Assembly (NCBI RefSeq): GCF_018437275.1
Contig: NZ_JAAMFK010000003.1
Coordinates: 62,001-126,000, forward strand
Direction of reading: 5' to 3'
Source: Fructobacillus broussonetiae
GTDB taxonomy: Bacteria; Bacillota; Bacilli; Lactobacillales; Lactobacillaceae
DNA length: 64,000 nucleotides
Within the stretch, counting starts at the first letter, position 1. Every line of letters starts with the position of its first letter. Positions 24,305-32,497 of the stretch are shown here, in pieces. The notes beneath the pieces are model-generated. The model had not been told where the DNA came from. It made no database searches and worked only from the letters and a program-made list of their open reading frames with translations. Position numbers and translations under genes: made by a program.

Positions 24305-24910
24305 ATGAGTCAACATTTAAAGATCAAAAATGCATACCGCCTCTTTTTGGTTATCATTGGAACCATCGGGTTGATGGTTAACACGCAGTTTCAAGCATCG
24401 TCTCTGCTCTACTACACGACGCTGTCAAACCTCCTTTGCCTGCTGTACTTCGCCTACCTGCTAATTGTTAAGAAGGGTGAAAAGGCTAACTTCAAAGGAG
24501 CGGTCACGCTAGCCATCACCGTCACCATGTTGATTTACTGGTGCATTTTGGCTCCCTACAGCTTTAACGTACACGGCTTTACAGAATACTTTGGCGCTTT
24601 AATGGTGCACCTCTTCGTTCCACTCATGGTCATCTTGGACTGGGTCTTCTTCGATGAAAAAGGTCGCTTCAGCAAGAAGGCCCCCATCTTCTGGTTAGCC
24701 ATTCCTTTGACCTACTACGCCTTCACGGTTATCGCCGCGACTTTCAAGGTTGTCTACCCGCTCACCAACACGCACTACCCCTACTACTTCATCGACTCTA
24801 ACATGTACGGTTGGCCAACGGTCTTCCGAAACGTCATTGTATTAACACTCTTCTTCCTCATTTTAGGTTACGGTTTCTACCGATTGGATAAGAAGCTTGG
24901 AAAGAAGTAA
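24305..24910 (+). CDS. Pr6Pr-like six-helix membrane protein
   Basis: A 201-residue integral membrane protein with six predicted helices and little outside the membrane. The pattern YYTTLSNLLCLLYFAYLL, WCILAPYSF, LMVHLFVPLMVILDWVFFDE and TYYAFTVIAA matches the Pr6Pr/FAR-17a-related family widespread in Firmicutes, for which no function is established. It is monocistronic with its own promoter and terminator. Confidence 0.8.
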   Translation: MSQHLKIKNAYRLFLVIIGTIGLMVNTQFQASSLLYYTTLSNLLCLLYFAYLLIVKKGEKANFKGAVTLAITVTMLIYWCILAPYSFNVHGFTEYFGALMVHLFVPLMVILDWVFFDEKGRFSKKAPIFWLAIPLTYYAFTVIAATFKVVYPLTNTHYPYYFIDSNMYGWPTVFRNVIVLTLFFLILGYGFYRLDKKLGKK

Positions 24911-24911
24911 A

Positions 24912-24943
24912 GAAAAAGACGACTCCTTGAAGTCGTCTTTTTT
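24912..24943. terminator. Bidirectional terminator between converging genes
   Basis: AAAGACGACT/AGTCGTCTTT arms with A- and T-runs. Confidence 0.85.
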
Positions 24944-24947
24944 GTGT

Positions 24948-25577
24948 TTATTTTTCTTGTCCAAAGCGTTGGAGCAACTCCGTCATGTAAGCTGCTGGGC
25001 TTTGTCCGAGCAGATCATTCTCCTGCTTTGAGAGCGTGACATTAACATAGTCGTACTCGTCCATCTTTTCGAGGTGGACGGCAAAGGTGCGACTGTACTC
25101 ACTGTCCTGCTTAATTTTATAGCTCTTAATACTGTCAAAGTCGGATTCGAGGTAGGCGTCTTTTTCGCTTTCATCTAAGATGAAGAGCAAGCGCTGACGT
25201 GCCTGATCCACCCAGAGTCCGTCACCCAGGTTAACCGCCTGGTTCTCCTTGAAGTCTGCCAAAACACGGTCCAAGAAGAGTTTCTTGAAAGGCTTCTTCT
25301 TTTCGCTTGCTTGCGTATCATCGACATCTTCGTCAACCGAACGTGGTCCTTCGTCTTCAAAGGCCTTCTTCAGCTTTTCCTCACGCTTTTTACGACCGAT
25401 TCGAGCAAATACCCAGCAGATTAGGATGAAGCCCAGAATCCAGAAAATATGCGTTAAAAGGAATGCCAGAATTAAAATGCCGAGCAAAACTAAAATGATT
25501 ACTGGCGCCCAAGCGATGAATTCAAAGCAGAGCCAGAAAAATAAGATCATTAGAACAATTAACGATAATAGCAACAT
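24948..25577 (-). CDS. Hypothetical membrane protein
   Basis: A 209-residue protein I do not recognise. Residues 1-58 form two or three closely spaced hydrophobic helices, followed by a basic stretch (RIGRKKREEKLKK), an acidic, probably disordered linker (EDEGPRSVDEDVDD) and a soluble, charged cytoplasmic domain of about 110 residues with alternating strands and helices. The soluble part contains the phrase LGDGLWVDQARQRLLFILD. It is monocistronic. A role cannot be proposed. Confidence 0.75.
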   Translation of the reverse strand: MLLLSLIVLMILFFWLCFEFIAWAPVIILVLLGILILAFLLTHIFWILGFILICWVFARIGRKKREEKLKKAFEDEGPRSVDEDVDDTQASEKKKPFKKLFLDRVLADFKENQAVNLGDGLWVDQARQRLLFILDESEKDAYLESDFDSIKSYKIKQDSEYSRTFAVHLEKMDEYDYVNVTLSKQENDLLGQSPAAYMTELLQRFGQEK

Positions 25578-25642
25578 TTTCCTTACCTCGTTTCTTAAGG
25601 GTAGAGTTTAACACTATCTCTTTTAAAATACTAGCTCCTAAA

Positions 25643-25671
25643 TTGATTCTAATATAGAAGAGGTCTACAAT
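25643..25671 (+). promoter_or_regulatory. Sigma-A promoter of the small basic protein gene
   Basis: TTGATT (25643-25648) and TACAAT (25666-25671) with 17-base spacing. It shares three sequence blocks with the GT39 promoter region. Confidence 0.7.
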
Positions 25672-25691
25672 AAAATCGATTGGAGGATTTT

Positions 25692-25892
25692 ATGAAATTT
25701 GGAATGCGAACACCATCATTGAAAAAATCTTTTAGTGCCAAAACGACCGGTCGTGCCAATCGAGCCTTGAAGTCTGCCCTTATTCCCGGCTATGGAAAAA
25801 AGGGGACGGGGATTTACAAGAACCCGAAGAAGGCCCTGTACAACAAGGTGTACAACAAGACCTCATTTAGCGTAACCGATTTATTTAAATAG
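25692..25892 (+). CDS. Small basic conserved protein of unknown function
   Basis: A 66-residue protein with about a quarter Lys/Arg. It begins MKFGMRTPSLKKSFSAKTTG and contains IPGYGKKGTGIYKNPKKALY; short proteins with this MRTPS..K.S.SA.TTGR pattern occur in streptococci and lactobacilli without assigned function. The charge suggests nucleic-acid or ribosome binding, which is inference. The ATG at 25692 follows GGAGGA. It has its own promoter, and its terminator is shared with the converging tmRNA gene. Confidence 0.75.
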   Translation: MKFGMRTPSLKKSFSAKTTGRANRALKSALIPGYGKKGTGIYKNPKKALYNKVYNKTSFSVTDLFK

Positions 25893-25898
25893 AAGATT

Positions 25899-25930
25899 AA
25901 AAAAGCACAACCACTGGTTGTGCTTTTTTT
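25899..25930. terminator. Bidirectional terminator shared by the small protein gene and ssrA
   Basis: AAAAAGCACAACC/GGTTGTGCTTTTT arms with A- and T-runs on both sides. Confidence 0.9.
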
Positions 25931-25931
25931 A

Positions 25932-26286
25932 TGGACCTGAGGGGAGTCGAACCCCTGTCCAAACCATCCGCCACATAAGCGTCTACATTCATAGGGCAAT
26001 CATTGTTACCGCAACCAAAGCAGCCATTGTCCAGAACTTGACTTTGGCCGGGACCTAATTCGATTTAAATCCAATCGCGCAGGCATCGTCATTGAATCGA
26101 GCTAACCATTTATAAAAGCAAACTCACCATGTTAGCCTAGCAAGCATGCCCACGAGTCACTGGTTTTTAGGCAGCGACAGCGTAAGAGTTATTGTTTTTT
26201 GCAGTTAAATTTCTGCCCGCTTAACGCCCGGACGGCGGAATGCAGCTAATGCTCGTAATAGCCTGTCGAATTCCGGAAACAAGCCC
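25932..26286 (-). ncRNA. ssrA: Transfer-messenger RNA (tmRNA)
   Basis: A tmRNA of about 355 nt. The 3' end has a T-arm (AGGGG-TTCGACT-CCCCT) followed by the acceptor strand CAGGTCC; the 5' end GGGCTTG pairs with it using two G-U pairs, and TTCGACAGG follows as in the conserved tRNA-like domain. The tag reading frame decodes to AKNNNSYAVAA followed by TAA, placing it in the Lactobacillales range of tags. The 3' CCA is not encoded. It rescues stalled ribosomes with SmpB (not in the window). A TATAAT lies 38 bases before the mature 5' end, next to the acc operon terminator. Confidence 0.95.
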
Positions 26287-26323
26287 AAAACAAAAAGTGC
26301 TGAAGAATGACTCTTCAGCACTA
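26286..26323 (-). terminator. Terminator of the fab/acc operon, overlapping the ssrA promoter
   Basis: AGTGCTGAAGA/TCTTCAGCACT arms and TTTTTGTTTT on the minus strand. A TATAAT (26329-26324) just upstream would start transcripts inside the stem, which would spare ssrA transcripts from termination. Confidence 0.75.
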
Positions 26324-26369
26324 ATTATAGCAGATATAAATTAGGCTTTAAACGCCCTTTTATGCCATT

Positions 26370-27167
26370 TTAGAATGCTCGGTAACGCGCGCGACGGTTG
26401 GCGACCAATTCGTCTGGTGCAAGAGCTTGCATCTCACGGATTTCTTCATCCAACTTTGTTTGCATACCAGCAAAAATCTTTTCATGACGGTGGTTTTCAG
26501 GAATCACCTGATCAATGACCTTCTTTTCCAAGAGATCAGCAGGCGTAATGCCCATGATACCAGCAGCTTCGTCGGCGCGCTTGGCATCCTTCCACAAGAT
26601 GGAAGCAAAACCTTCCGGTGACAAGATTGAGTAAGTGGCGTTTTCAAACATCCAAACTTGATCAGATGTTGCCAGAGCCAAAGCACCACCAGAACCACCT
26701 TCACCGTAGATAATGGCAATCATTGGGACCGTCAGCTTCATGGATTCAAGGATGGATTGCGCAATGGCATCCCCCTGACCATTTGCTTCCGCATCCTTAC
26801 CAGGAAAGGCTCCTGGCGTGTTAATAAAGGTGATGATTGGGCGGTTGAACTTTGAAGCTTGTTCCATCAAGCGTTGAGCCTTACGGTATCCCCAGGGCTG
26901 TGGTGAACCGTTTCGCTTTGACAATTTGTCATTAATGTCCGTTCCCTTATCGATGGCAATAACCGTTACCGGTTGTCCCTTCAAACGGGCGATTCCACCA
27001 ATGACTGATTTGTCATCGGCACACAGACGGTCCCCGTGAAATTCGATGAAATCAGTAAAGATACCATTGATTAATTCACGGGCCATGAAGCGGTCTTCAC
27101 GAGACTTCTTAACAACTTCGGCCGGGTTAACGTCTTTTTTAAACATCGTTTTTACAAACTGAAACAT
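26370..27167 (-). CDS. accA: Acetyl-CoA carboxylase carboxyltransferase subunit alpha
   Basis: A 265-residue crotonase-fold subunit. With AccD it transfers carboxyl from carboxybiotin to acetyl-CoA to form malonyl-CoA. Landmarks are FIEFHGDRL, the GTDINDKLSKRNGSPQPWGYRKAQRLM segment, and the oxyanion loop IYGEGGSGGALALA. The ATG at 27167 follows GGAGGG and overlaps the accD stop region closely. It is the last gene of the fab/acc operon. Confidence 0.96.
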   Translation of the reverse strand: MFQFVKTMFKKDVNPAEVVKKSREDRFMARELINGIFTDFIEFHGDRLCADDKSVIGGIARLKGQPVTVIAIDKGTDINDKLSKRNGSPQPWGYRKAQRLMEQASKFNRPIITFINTPGAFPGKDAEANGQGDAIAQSILESMKLTVPMIAIIYGEGGSGGALALATSDQVWMFENATYSILSPEGFASILWKDAKRADEAAGIMGITPADLLEKKVIDQVIPENHRHEKIFAGMQTKLDEEIREMQALAPDELVANRRARYRAF

Positions 27168-27168
27168 C

Positions 27169-28008
27169 TTAACCCTCCTGTTGGTGCATGGCAACGATTT
27201 TTCCAATCATTTCTGCCATGTCTTGTCGCTTTACAATCTTGTCCACGAATCCGTTTTCAAGCAATGTTTCAACGCGCTGGAAGTCCTTTGGCAACTTTTC
27301 ATGAATCGTTGATTCAATGACACGGGCACCGGCAAAGCCAACCAAAGCGTGTGGTTCTGCCAAAGTGACATCCCCCTGCATGGCAAAAGAAGCCGTGACA
27401 CCACCGGTTGTTGGATCGGTCAAAACAACCAAGTACAACAAACCAGCTTCTTGGTGAGCGGCAACCGCGGCTGAAACCTTAGCCATTTGCATCAAGGAAT
27501 TGATACCTTCTTGCATCCGTGCCCCACCAGAAGCGGTAAAAAGCACGACTGGCAACTTGTTTTCTGTCGCGTGTTCGAAGAGTCGAGTAATCTTTTCACC
27601 CGTCTTTGAACCAAGTGATCCCATCATGAAGTAAGAATCCATGATTCCAAGGTCGACTTGTTCTCCGGCAATGCGACCAGATCCAGTCAAAACAGACTCT
27701 TTCATATCGGTTTGCTTCTTGGCGCGGTCAAGCTTTGCTTGGTAGCCTGGGAAGTCCGTTTGATCGATGGTCAATTCAGAATCGAATTCAACAAAGTCCG
27801 TTGCAAAAAGGGCAACGCGTTCACGGGCCTGCAAACGGAAACCGTAATCACAGTTTGGGCAGACACGGTAGTCACCCAATTCCTTGTTGTAAATTTGCTT
27901 ACCACAGTATGGGCAAGCTAAGAAGAGACCGTCGGGGATTCGGTCACGAACGGCGTCCGTAACTTTAATTTTGGTATTATCCTTTTTCTTAGAAGAAAAC
28001 AAATCCAT
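27169..28008 (-). CDS. accD: Acetyl-CoA carboxylase carboxyltransferase subunit beta
   Basis: The beta partner of AccA, about 279 residues from the ATG at 28008. The N-terminal zinc ribbon has CPYC and CPNC pairs about 15 residues apart; the crotonase core includes FTASGGARMQEG and DPTTGGVTASFA. The start is uncertain: a TTG at 28050 would add 14 residues, but neither start has a well-spaced Shine-Dalgarno; the AAGGGAGAGG tract lies 17 bases before the ATG next to a small GGGC/GCCC stem. Confidence 0.94.
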   Translation of the reverse strand: MDLFSSKKKDNTKIKVTDAVRDRIPDGLFLACPYCGKQIYNKELGDYRVCPNCDYGFRLQARERVALFATDFVEFDSELTIDQTDFPGYQAKLDRAKKQTDMKESVLTGSGRIAGEQVDLGIMDSYFMMGSLGSKTGEKITRLFEHATENKLPVVLFTASGGARMQEGINSLMQMAKVSAAVAAHQEAGLLYLVVLTDPTTGGVTASFAMQGDVTLAEPHALVGFAGARVIESTIHEKLPKDFQRVETLLENGFVDKIVKRQDMAEMIGKIVAMHQQEG

Positions 28009-28068
28009 ATTGTTTTGGGCTAGGCCCTCTCCCTTCGTTGGTTGGTCCAATGATTTAAAAGAAACGTC

Positions 28069-29451
28069 TTATTCCGCTTCGTCTGCTGAAAGTGAGGCTT
28101 CCCACTTTGGCAAGAACTTGTTTTCCAAGTACTTCGTCGTGAAGACGTCGTTTTTGATTCCTTCGTCTTGCAACAGAGCTAATTGGAAATCCTTTGACGT
28201 TGAAACACCGACAACGGTCGTTTCTTCAATAACGCGTTCCAACTTTGCCAAGGCTTCTTCACGAGTATCGTCGTGGGCGATCAATTTGGCAATCATGGAA
28301 TCGTAGAATGGTTGAATCATATCCCCGTTGTAAAGGGCTGAATCAATACGAACGCCAGGTCCACCGGTGGGCAAGAAGACGAAGTCAATCTTACCAGCAG
28401 ATGGCGCGAAGTTTGCTTCTGGCTTTTCGGCCGTCAAACGCATTTCAACGGCGTGTCCCTTAATCTTCACGTCTTCTTGCTTAACTGGCAATTCCTCACC
28501 AGCGGCAACCAAGACCTGCAAACGAACAAGGTCCAAACCAGTAACCATTTCTGAAACAGGGTGTTCAACCTGAATTCGTGTGTTCATTTCCATGAAGTAG
28601 AAGTTACCTTCTTGGTCCTGCAAGAATTCGATTGTTCCTGTGTTTTCGTAATCGATGGCGTTAACGGCCTTCGTCACAACTTCCATCATGTCAGCACGCA
28701 AAGCTGGCGTCATGGATGCGGCTGGTGATTCTTCCATCACCTTCTGGTTACGACGTTGCAAGGAACAGTTACGTTCTGGCAAACATACGACGTTTCCAAA
28801 GTGGTCACGAACCACTTGCATTTCAATGTGGCGGCAGTCCAACATCACCTTTTCAAGGTACATGTGTTCGTCACCGTAGTTCAACTTTGCTTCGGCCTGG
28901 GCGTTTGTAAAGTTTTCTTCTAGCTCTTCATCCTTGAAGATGAATCGCATTCCCTTACCACCACCACCGGCAGCGGCCTTCAACAAAACCGGGTATCCGA
29001 TTTCATTGGCCACTTCCCGGGCTTCATCAACGTTGTGGATATCGCCGATTGAACCAGGAATAACCGGAACGTTAGCCTTGCGCATCTCAGCGCGAGCGTG
29101 TTCCTTGTTTCCCATCAGGTCAATGGTTTCTGGACGGGGTCCGATCCACTTGATGTTGACGTCACCGACCATTTCGGCGAACATGGCGTTTTCTGACAAG
29201 AAACCATAACCGGGATGAATGGCTTCAGAACCAGTCAAAACGGCGGCTGAAATCACATTCTTCATGTTGATGTAGGAATCAGCTGGCTTAGGTCCTCCAA
29301 CACAGATGGCTTCATCAGCAATCTGCACGTGGAGGGAATTCTTATCTGCTGTTGAGTAGATGGCCACCGTCTTGATGCCCATTTCCTTCAACGTCCGGAT
29401 GATTCGCACTGCGACTTCACCACGGTTTGCTACCAATACTTTTTTGAACAT
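28069..29451 (-). CDS. accC: Acetyl-CoA carboxylase biotin carboxylase subunit
   Basis: A 460-residue ATP-grasp enzyme that carboxylates biotin on AccB. It shows MFKKVLVANRGEVAVRI at the start, the glycine loop KAAAGGGGKGMR, the catalytic region FLQDQEGNFYFMEMNTRIQVEHPV and the C-terminal biotin-carboxylase domain. The ATG at 29451 lies one base after the preceding fabZ stop, so translation is coupled, with GGAG inside the fabZ end. Confidence 0.96.
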   Translation of the reverse strand: MFKKVLVANRGEVAVRIIRTLKEMGIKTVAIYSTADKNSLHVQIADEAICVGGPKPADSYINMKNVISAAVLTGSEAIHPGYGFLSENAMFAEMVGDVNIKWIGPRPETIDLMGNKEHARAEMRKANVPVIPGSIGDIHNVDEAREVANEIGYPVLLKAAAGGGGKGMRFIFKDEELEENFTNAQAEAKLNYGDEHMYLEKVMLDCRHIEMQVVRDHFGNVVCLPERNCSLQRRNQKVMEESPAASMTPALRADMMEVVTKAVNAIDYENTGTIEFLQDQEGNFYFMEMNTRIQVEHPVSEMVTGLDLVRLQVLVAAGEELPVKQEDVKIKGHAVEMRLTAEKPEANFAPSAGKIDFVFLPTGGPGVRIDSALYNGDMIQPFYDSMIAKLIAHDDTREEALAKLERVIEETTVVGVSTSKDFQLALLQDEGIKNDVFTTKYLENKFLPKWEASLSADEAE

Positions 29452-29452
29452 T

Positions 29453-29884
29453 TTAGTCTCCAACAATAAAGGTGAGTTCTGCGGTTGTTGCCTTCTTACC
29501 ATTTACCCAGGCGATTCCCTTACCGGATCCAACAGGGCCACGCAAGCGGTCCAAGACCACTTCAAGCTTCACTTGGTCACCAGGGCGAACCATCTTACGG
29601 TAACGGGCCTTCTTGATTCCACCGAAGTAAGCGGTCTTTCCCTTGAATTCTGGCATTGAAAGCAGGGCAACGGCGCCGGCTTGGGCGAGTGCTTCAACAG
29701 TCAAAGCACCTGGGAAAGTTGGGTTTCCAGGGAAGTGTCCTTGGAAGATTTCCTCGTTGATTGAGATGTTCTTCAAAGCAACACACTTTTCACCAGGAAC
29801 TAATTCTTCAACCGTGTCCAACATCAACATTGGGTAACGGTGTGGCAAAATTTCTTGAATTTCTTGGGCGTTCATTAAAGACAT
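29453..29884 (-). CDS. fabZ: 3-hydroxyacyl-ACP dehydratase FabZ
   Basis: A 143-residue hotdog-fold dehydratase. The motif LPHRYPMLMLD and the catalytic His of GHFPGNPTFPG with the Glu 14 residues on (LTVEALAQ) identify FabZ. It removes water from 3-hydroxyacyl-ACP in elongation. It is the second FabZ-type gene in the operon and keeps the canonical PHRYP motif, unlike the first. AGGAGAG precedes the ATG at 29884. Confidence 0.94.
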   Translation of the reverse strand: MSLMNAQEIQEILPHRYPMLMLDTVEELVPGEKCVALKNISINEEIFQGHFPGNPTFPGALTVEALAQAGAVALLSMPEFKGKTAYFGGIKKARYRKMVRPGDQVKLEVVLDRLRGPVGSGKGIAWVNGKKATTAELTFIVGD

Positions 29885-29977
29885 GTTTTCTCTCCTTTTA
29901 ATGCCTATGTATGCAAAGTAGGCCTTTGACAACCCACTTTGCGTAACAGCAGGTCATTTCATCCTACTGTTGGACAA

Positions 29978-30463
29978 TTAGTCCGTTGTTACTCGGTAAA
30001 GTGGCTTATCGAAGTCAACCACTTCTTCGTTTTCAACCAAGATTTCGGCGATCGTTCCAGTAACGTCCGCCTTGATTTCAGTCATCAACTTCATCGCTTC
30101 GATGATGGCGACCGTTTCACCCTTTTCGACGTGGTCCCCCACTGCCTTAAAGTCTGGTTGATCTGGCTTTGGCTTCAAGTAAACCGTACCGACCATTGGT
30201 GCCTTGATTTCCTTACCAGCTGCGGGTGCGGCTGGTGCTTCAGATGCAGCAGAAGCTGAAGAATCAGCAGGTGCTGCCGTGTTTGAAGCTGCCGGAGCGG
30301 CTTGAGTAGCTGGAGCAGTGGCTGCAGGAGCAACGGGTGCCTGCACGGCTTCGTTCTTAGACAAGTGCAATGAGAAATCACCGTCTGAAATAGCAATATC
30401 GCGGAGGGATGACTTTTCCAAGTCCGCCATAAGTTCACGAATTTCTTTTACATTCAAGTTCAT
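29978..30463 (-). CDS. accB: Biotin carboxyl carrier protein
   Basis: A 161-residue carrier. The N-terminal 38 residues are the family helix-strand region, residues 40-83 an Ala/Pro-rich flexible linker, and the C-terminal biotinyl domain carries Lys125 in EAMKLM. The thumb insertion KPKPDQPDFK is present. It sits between fabF and fabZ as usual in Firmicutes. Confidence 0.96.
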   Translation of the reverse strand: MNLNVKEIRELMADLEKSSLRDIAISDGDFSLHLSKNEAVQAPVAPAATAPATQAAPAASNTAAPADSSASAASEAPAAPAAGKEIKAPMVGTVYLKPKPDQPDFKAVGDHVEKGETVAIIEAMKLMTEIKADVTGTIAEILVENEEVVDFDKPLYRVTTD

Positions 30464-30475
30464 CGATTATTCACC

Positions 30476-31726
30476 TTAAAACTTCTTGAAGATAACGGCA
30501 GCGTTGTGACCACCGAAACCGTAGTTTGCTGACATAACGTATTCAGGGGCAACGTTTTGGTTGTCCTTGTTAACCAATTGAATCTTAGCCGTGTGTTCGT
30601 CTGGTTCGTCGAATCCAACGTTTTCTGGCAAGATTCCACGGTCGATAGCACCAACAGAAGCAACGGCTTCAACGGCCCCAGCGGCACCGAGCAAGTGACC
30701 CGTCATACCCTTGGTTGAAGATACCAAGACCTTCTTTTCACCAAAGACAGAGGCGATGGCTTCCGCTTCACCTGAGTCGTTTGCACCAGTTGCCGTACCG
30801 TGGGCATTGATGTATGACATTTGTTCTGGCTTCATGTTGGCGTCTTCCATGGCCAACTTAAAGGCACGGATAGCACCTTCACCATCAGGAGCTGGTGACG
30901 TCATGTGGTATGAATCGGCCGTTGCACCGTAACCGACGATTTCGGCCAAGATGTTAGCACCACGAGCTTTTGCGTGTTCCAATGATTCGATAACCAAGAT
31001 TCCGGCACCTTCACCCATGACGAAACCGTGACGGTTCTTGTCGAATGGCTTTGAAGCTTGCTTAGGGTCTTCTTCCTTTGACAAGGCAGTCAATGAAGCG
31101 AAACCGGCGATTCCGATTTCGTTGATCGTGGCTTCGGCACCACCGGTCAACATCACGTCTTCACGTCCGGCCTTGATACGCCAGTAAGCTTCACCAATGG
31201 CGTTCGTCGCTGAGGCACAGGCCGTTACGATGGTAAGGTTTGAACCCTTAGCACCGAAGCGAAGGGAAACGTTTCCAGAAACCATGTTAGCAATTGATTC
31301 AGGAACGAAAAGTGGTGACACACGTTGTGGTCCCTTTTCGTGCATCTTAATGATTTGTTCTTGGATGGTCGTCAAACCACCAATACCGTTACCCAAGATA
31401 ACGCCGAAACGGTTTTCGTTTTCGACCTTTGACTTCTTACCTTCATCTTCGTCAGCAAGCAAGCCAGCTTGTTCCATGGCTTGCGTTGCAGCGTCAATGG
31501 CGTACTGTGAGAAGAGGTCCAACTTACGTGCGTCTCGCTTTCCAACGCGGGCAGCGGGGTCGAAACCATCAACTTGTCCGGCAACGGAAATACCAGTTTC
31601 CGTTGCGTCGAACTTCGTGATTGGCTTAATTCCTGATACTCCTGCAAAAGTGGCATCCAAGAAGCTCTTGGTGTCAATTCCGTTTGGGGCGATTGCACCC
31701 ATTCCTGTAATTACAACTCGTGTCAT
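30476..31726 (-). CDS. fabF: 3-oxoacyl-ACP synthase II
   Basis: A 416-residue condensing enzyme elongating acyl-ACP with malonyl-ACP. The thiolase fold shows the nucleophile region TIVTACASATNAIGEA, the first active His in NAHGTATGANDS and the second in STKGMTGHLLGAAGAVE. Of two adjacent ATGs the second (31726) has the better spacing from AAAGGA. It lies 37 bases after fabG. Confidence 0.96.
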   Translation of the reverse strand: MTRVVITGMGAIAPNGIDTKSFLDATFAGVSGIKPITKFDATETGISVAGQVDGFDPAARVGKRDARKLDLFSQYAIDAATQAMEQAGLLADEDEGKKSKVENENRFGVILGNGIGGLTTIQEQIIKMHEKGPQRVSPLFVPESIANMVSGNVSLRFGAKGSNLTIVTACASATNAIGEAYWRIKAGREDVMLTGGAEATINEIGIAGFASLTALSKEEDPKQASKPFDKNRHGFVMGEGAGILVIESLEHAKARGANILAEIVGYGATADSYHMTSPAPDGEGAIRAFKLAMEDANMKPEQMSYINAHGTATGANDSGEAEAIASVFGEKKVLVSSTKGMTGHLLGAAGAVEAVASVGAIDRGILPENVGFDEPDEHTAKIQLVNKDNQNVAPEYVMSANYGFGGHNAAVIFKKF

Positions 31727-31763
31727 CATGTTTCCTTTCGCAAATGCTATTGCATCAATTCTG

Positions 31764-32492
31764 TTAGATGTACAAACCACCATCAACCGTAATTGTTTGT
31801 CCCGTCATGTAGTCGTTTCCGGCTAAGAACAAAGCAACATCGGCGACGTTTTCCACCGTACCGAAACGGGACAATGGGATTTCGTTCAAAATCATTTCCT
31901 TGGCCTTGTCTGACAAAGCGTCGGTCATGTCTGAAACGATCATACCAGGGGCGATGGCGTTAACACGGATGTTACGCTTGGCACCTTCCTTGGCGAGGGA
32001 CTTGGTCATTCCAATAACACCGGCCTTTGAGGCTGAGTAGTTGACTTGACCCGCGTTTCCCATTTGTCCAACAACGGAAGCCATGTTGATAATGACACCG
32101 TGCTTTTGACGAATCATCTTCTTAAAGATGGGTTGCGTCACATTGAACGTTCCGTTCAAGTTGGTGTTCACAACGGCGGCGAAGTCTTCCAACTTCATTC
32201 CCATTGCTAATTGATCCTTCGTGATTCCGGCGTTGTTGACCAGAATGTCGATTCCTTCAAAGGCTTCTTCTTTGTAGAGGGCCTTCAAGGCTTCTTCGGC
32301 AGCTTCACCGTCAGCAATGTCGAATTGCAACGTCTTTGGCGTCTTGTTGAAAGAAGAGATCACTTCTTCTTTCAATGGTGAACGACCGTGCAAGATAATG
32401 TTGGCACCGGCGTTATCAAAGGCGTGGGCAATGGCCAAACCGATTCCTCGTGAAGAACCGGTTACGAGAACTGTCTTTCCTGAAAAATCCAT
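31764..32492 (-). CDS. fabG: 3-oxoacyl-ACP reductase
   Basis: A 242-residue SDR that reduces 3-oxoacyl-ACP with NADPH. It has TGSSRGIG near the start, NNAGIT, catalytic Ser in NMASVVGQ and the Tyr-x3-Lys pair in VNYSASKAG, and ends with the usual DGGLYI. It follows fabD by 5 bases. Confidence 0.96.
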   Translation of the reverse strand: MDFSGKTVLVTGSSRGIGLAIAHAFDNAGANIILHGRSPLKEEVISSFNKTPKTLQFDIADGEAAEEALKALYKEEAFEGIDILVNNAGITKDQLAMGMKLEDFAAVVNTNLNGTFNVTQPIFKKMIRQKHGVIINMASVVGQMGNAGQVNYSASKAGVIGMTKSLAKEGAKRNIRVNAIAPGMIVSDMTDALSDKAKEMILNEIPLSRFGTVENVADVALFLAGNDYMTGQTITVDGGLYI

Positions 32493-32497
32493 GTGTC

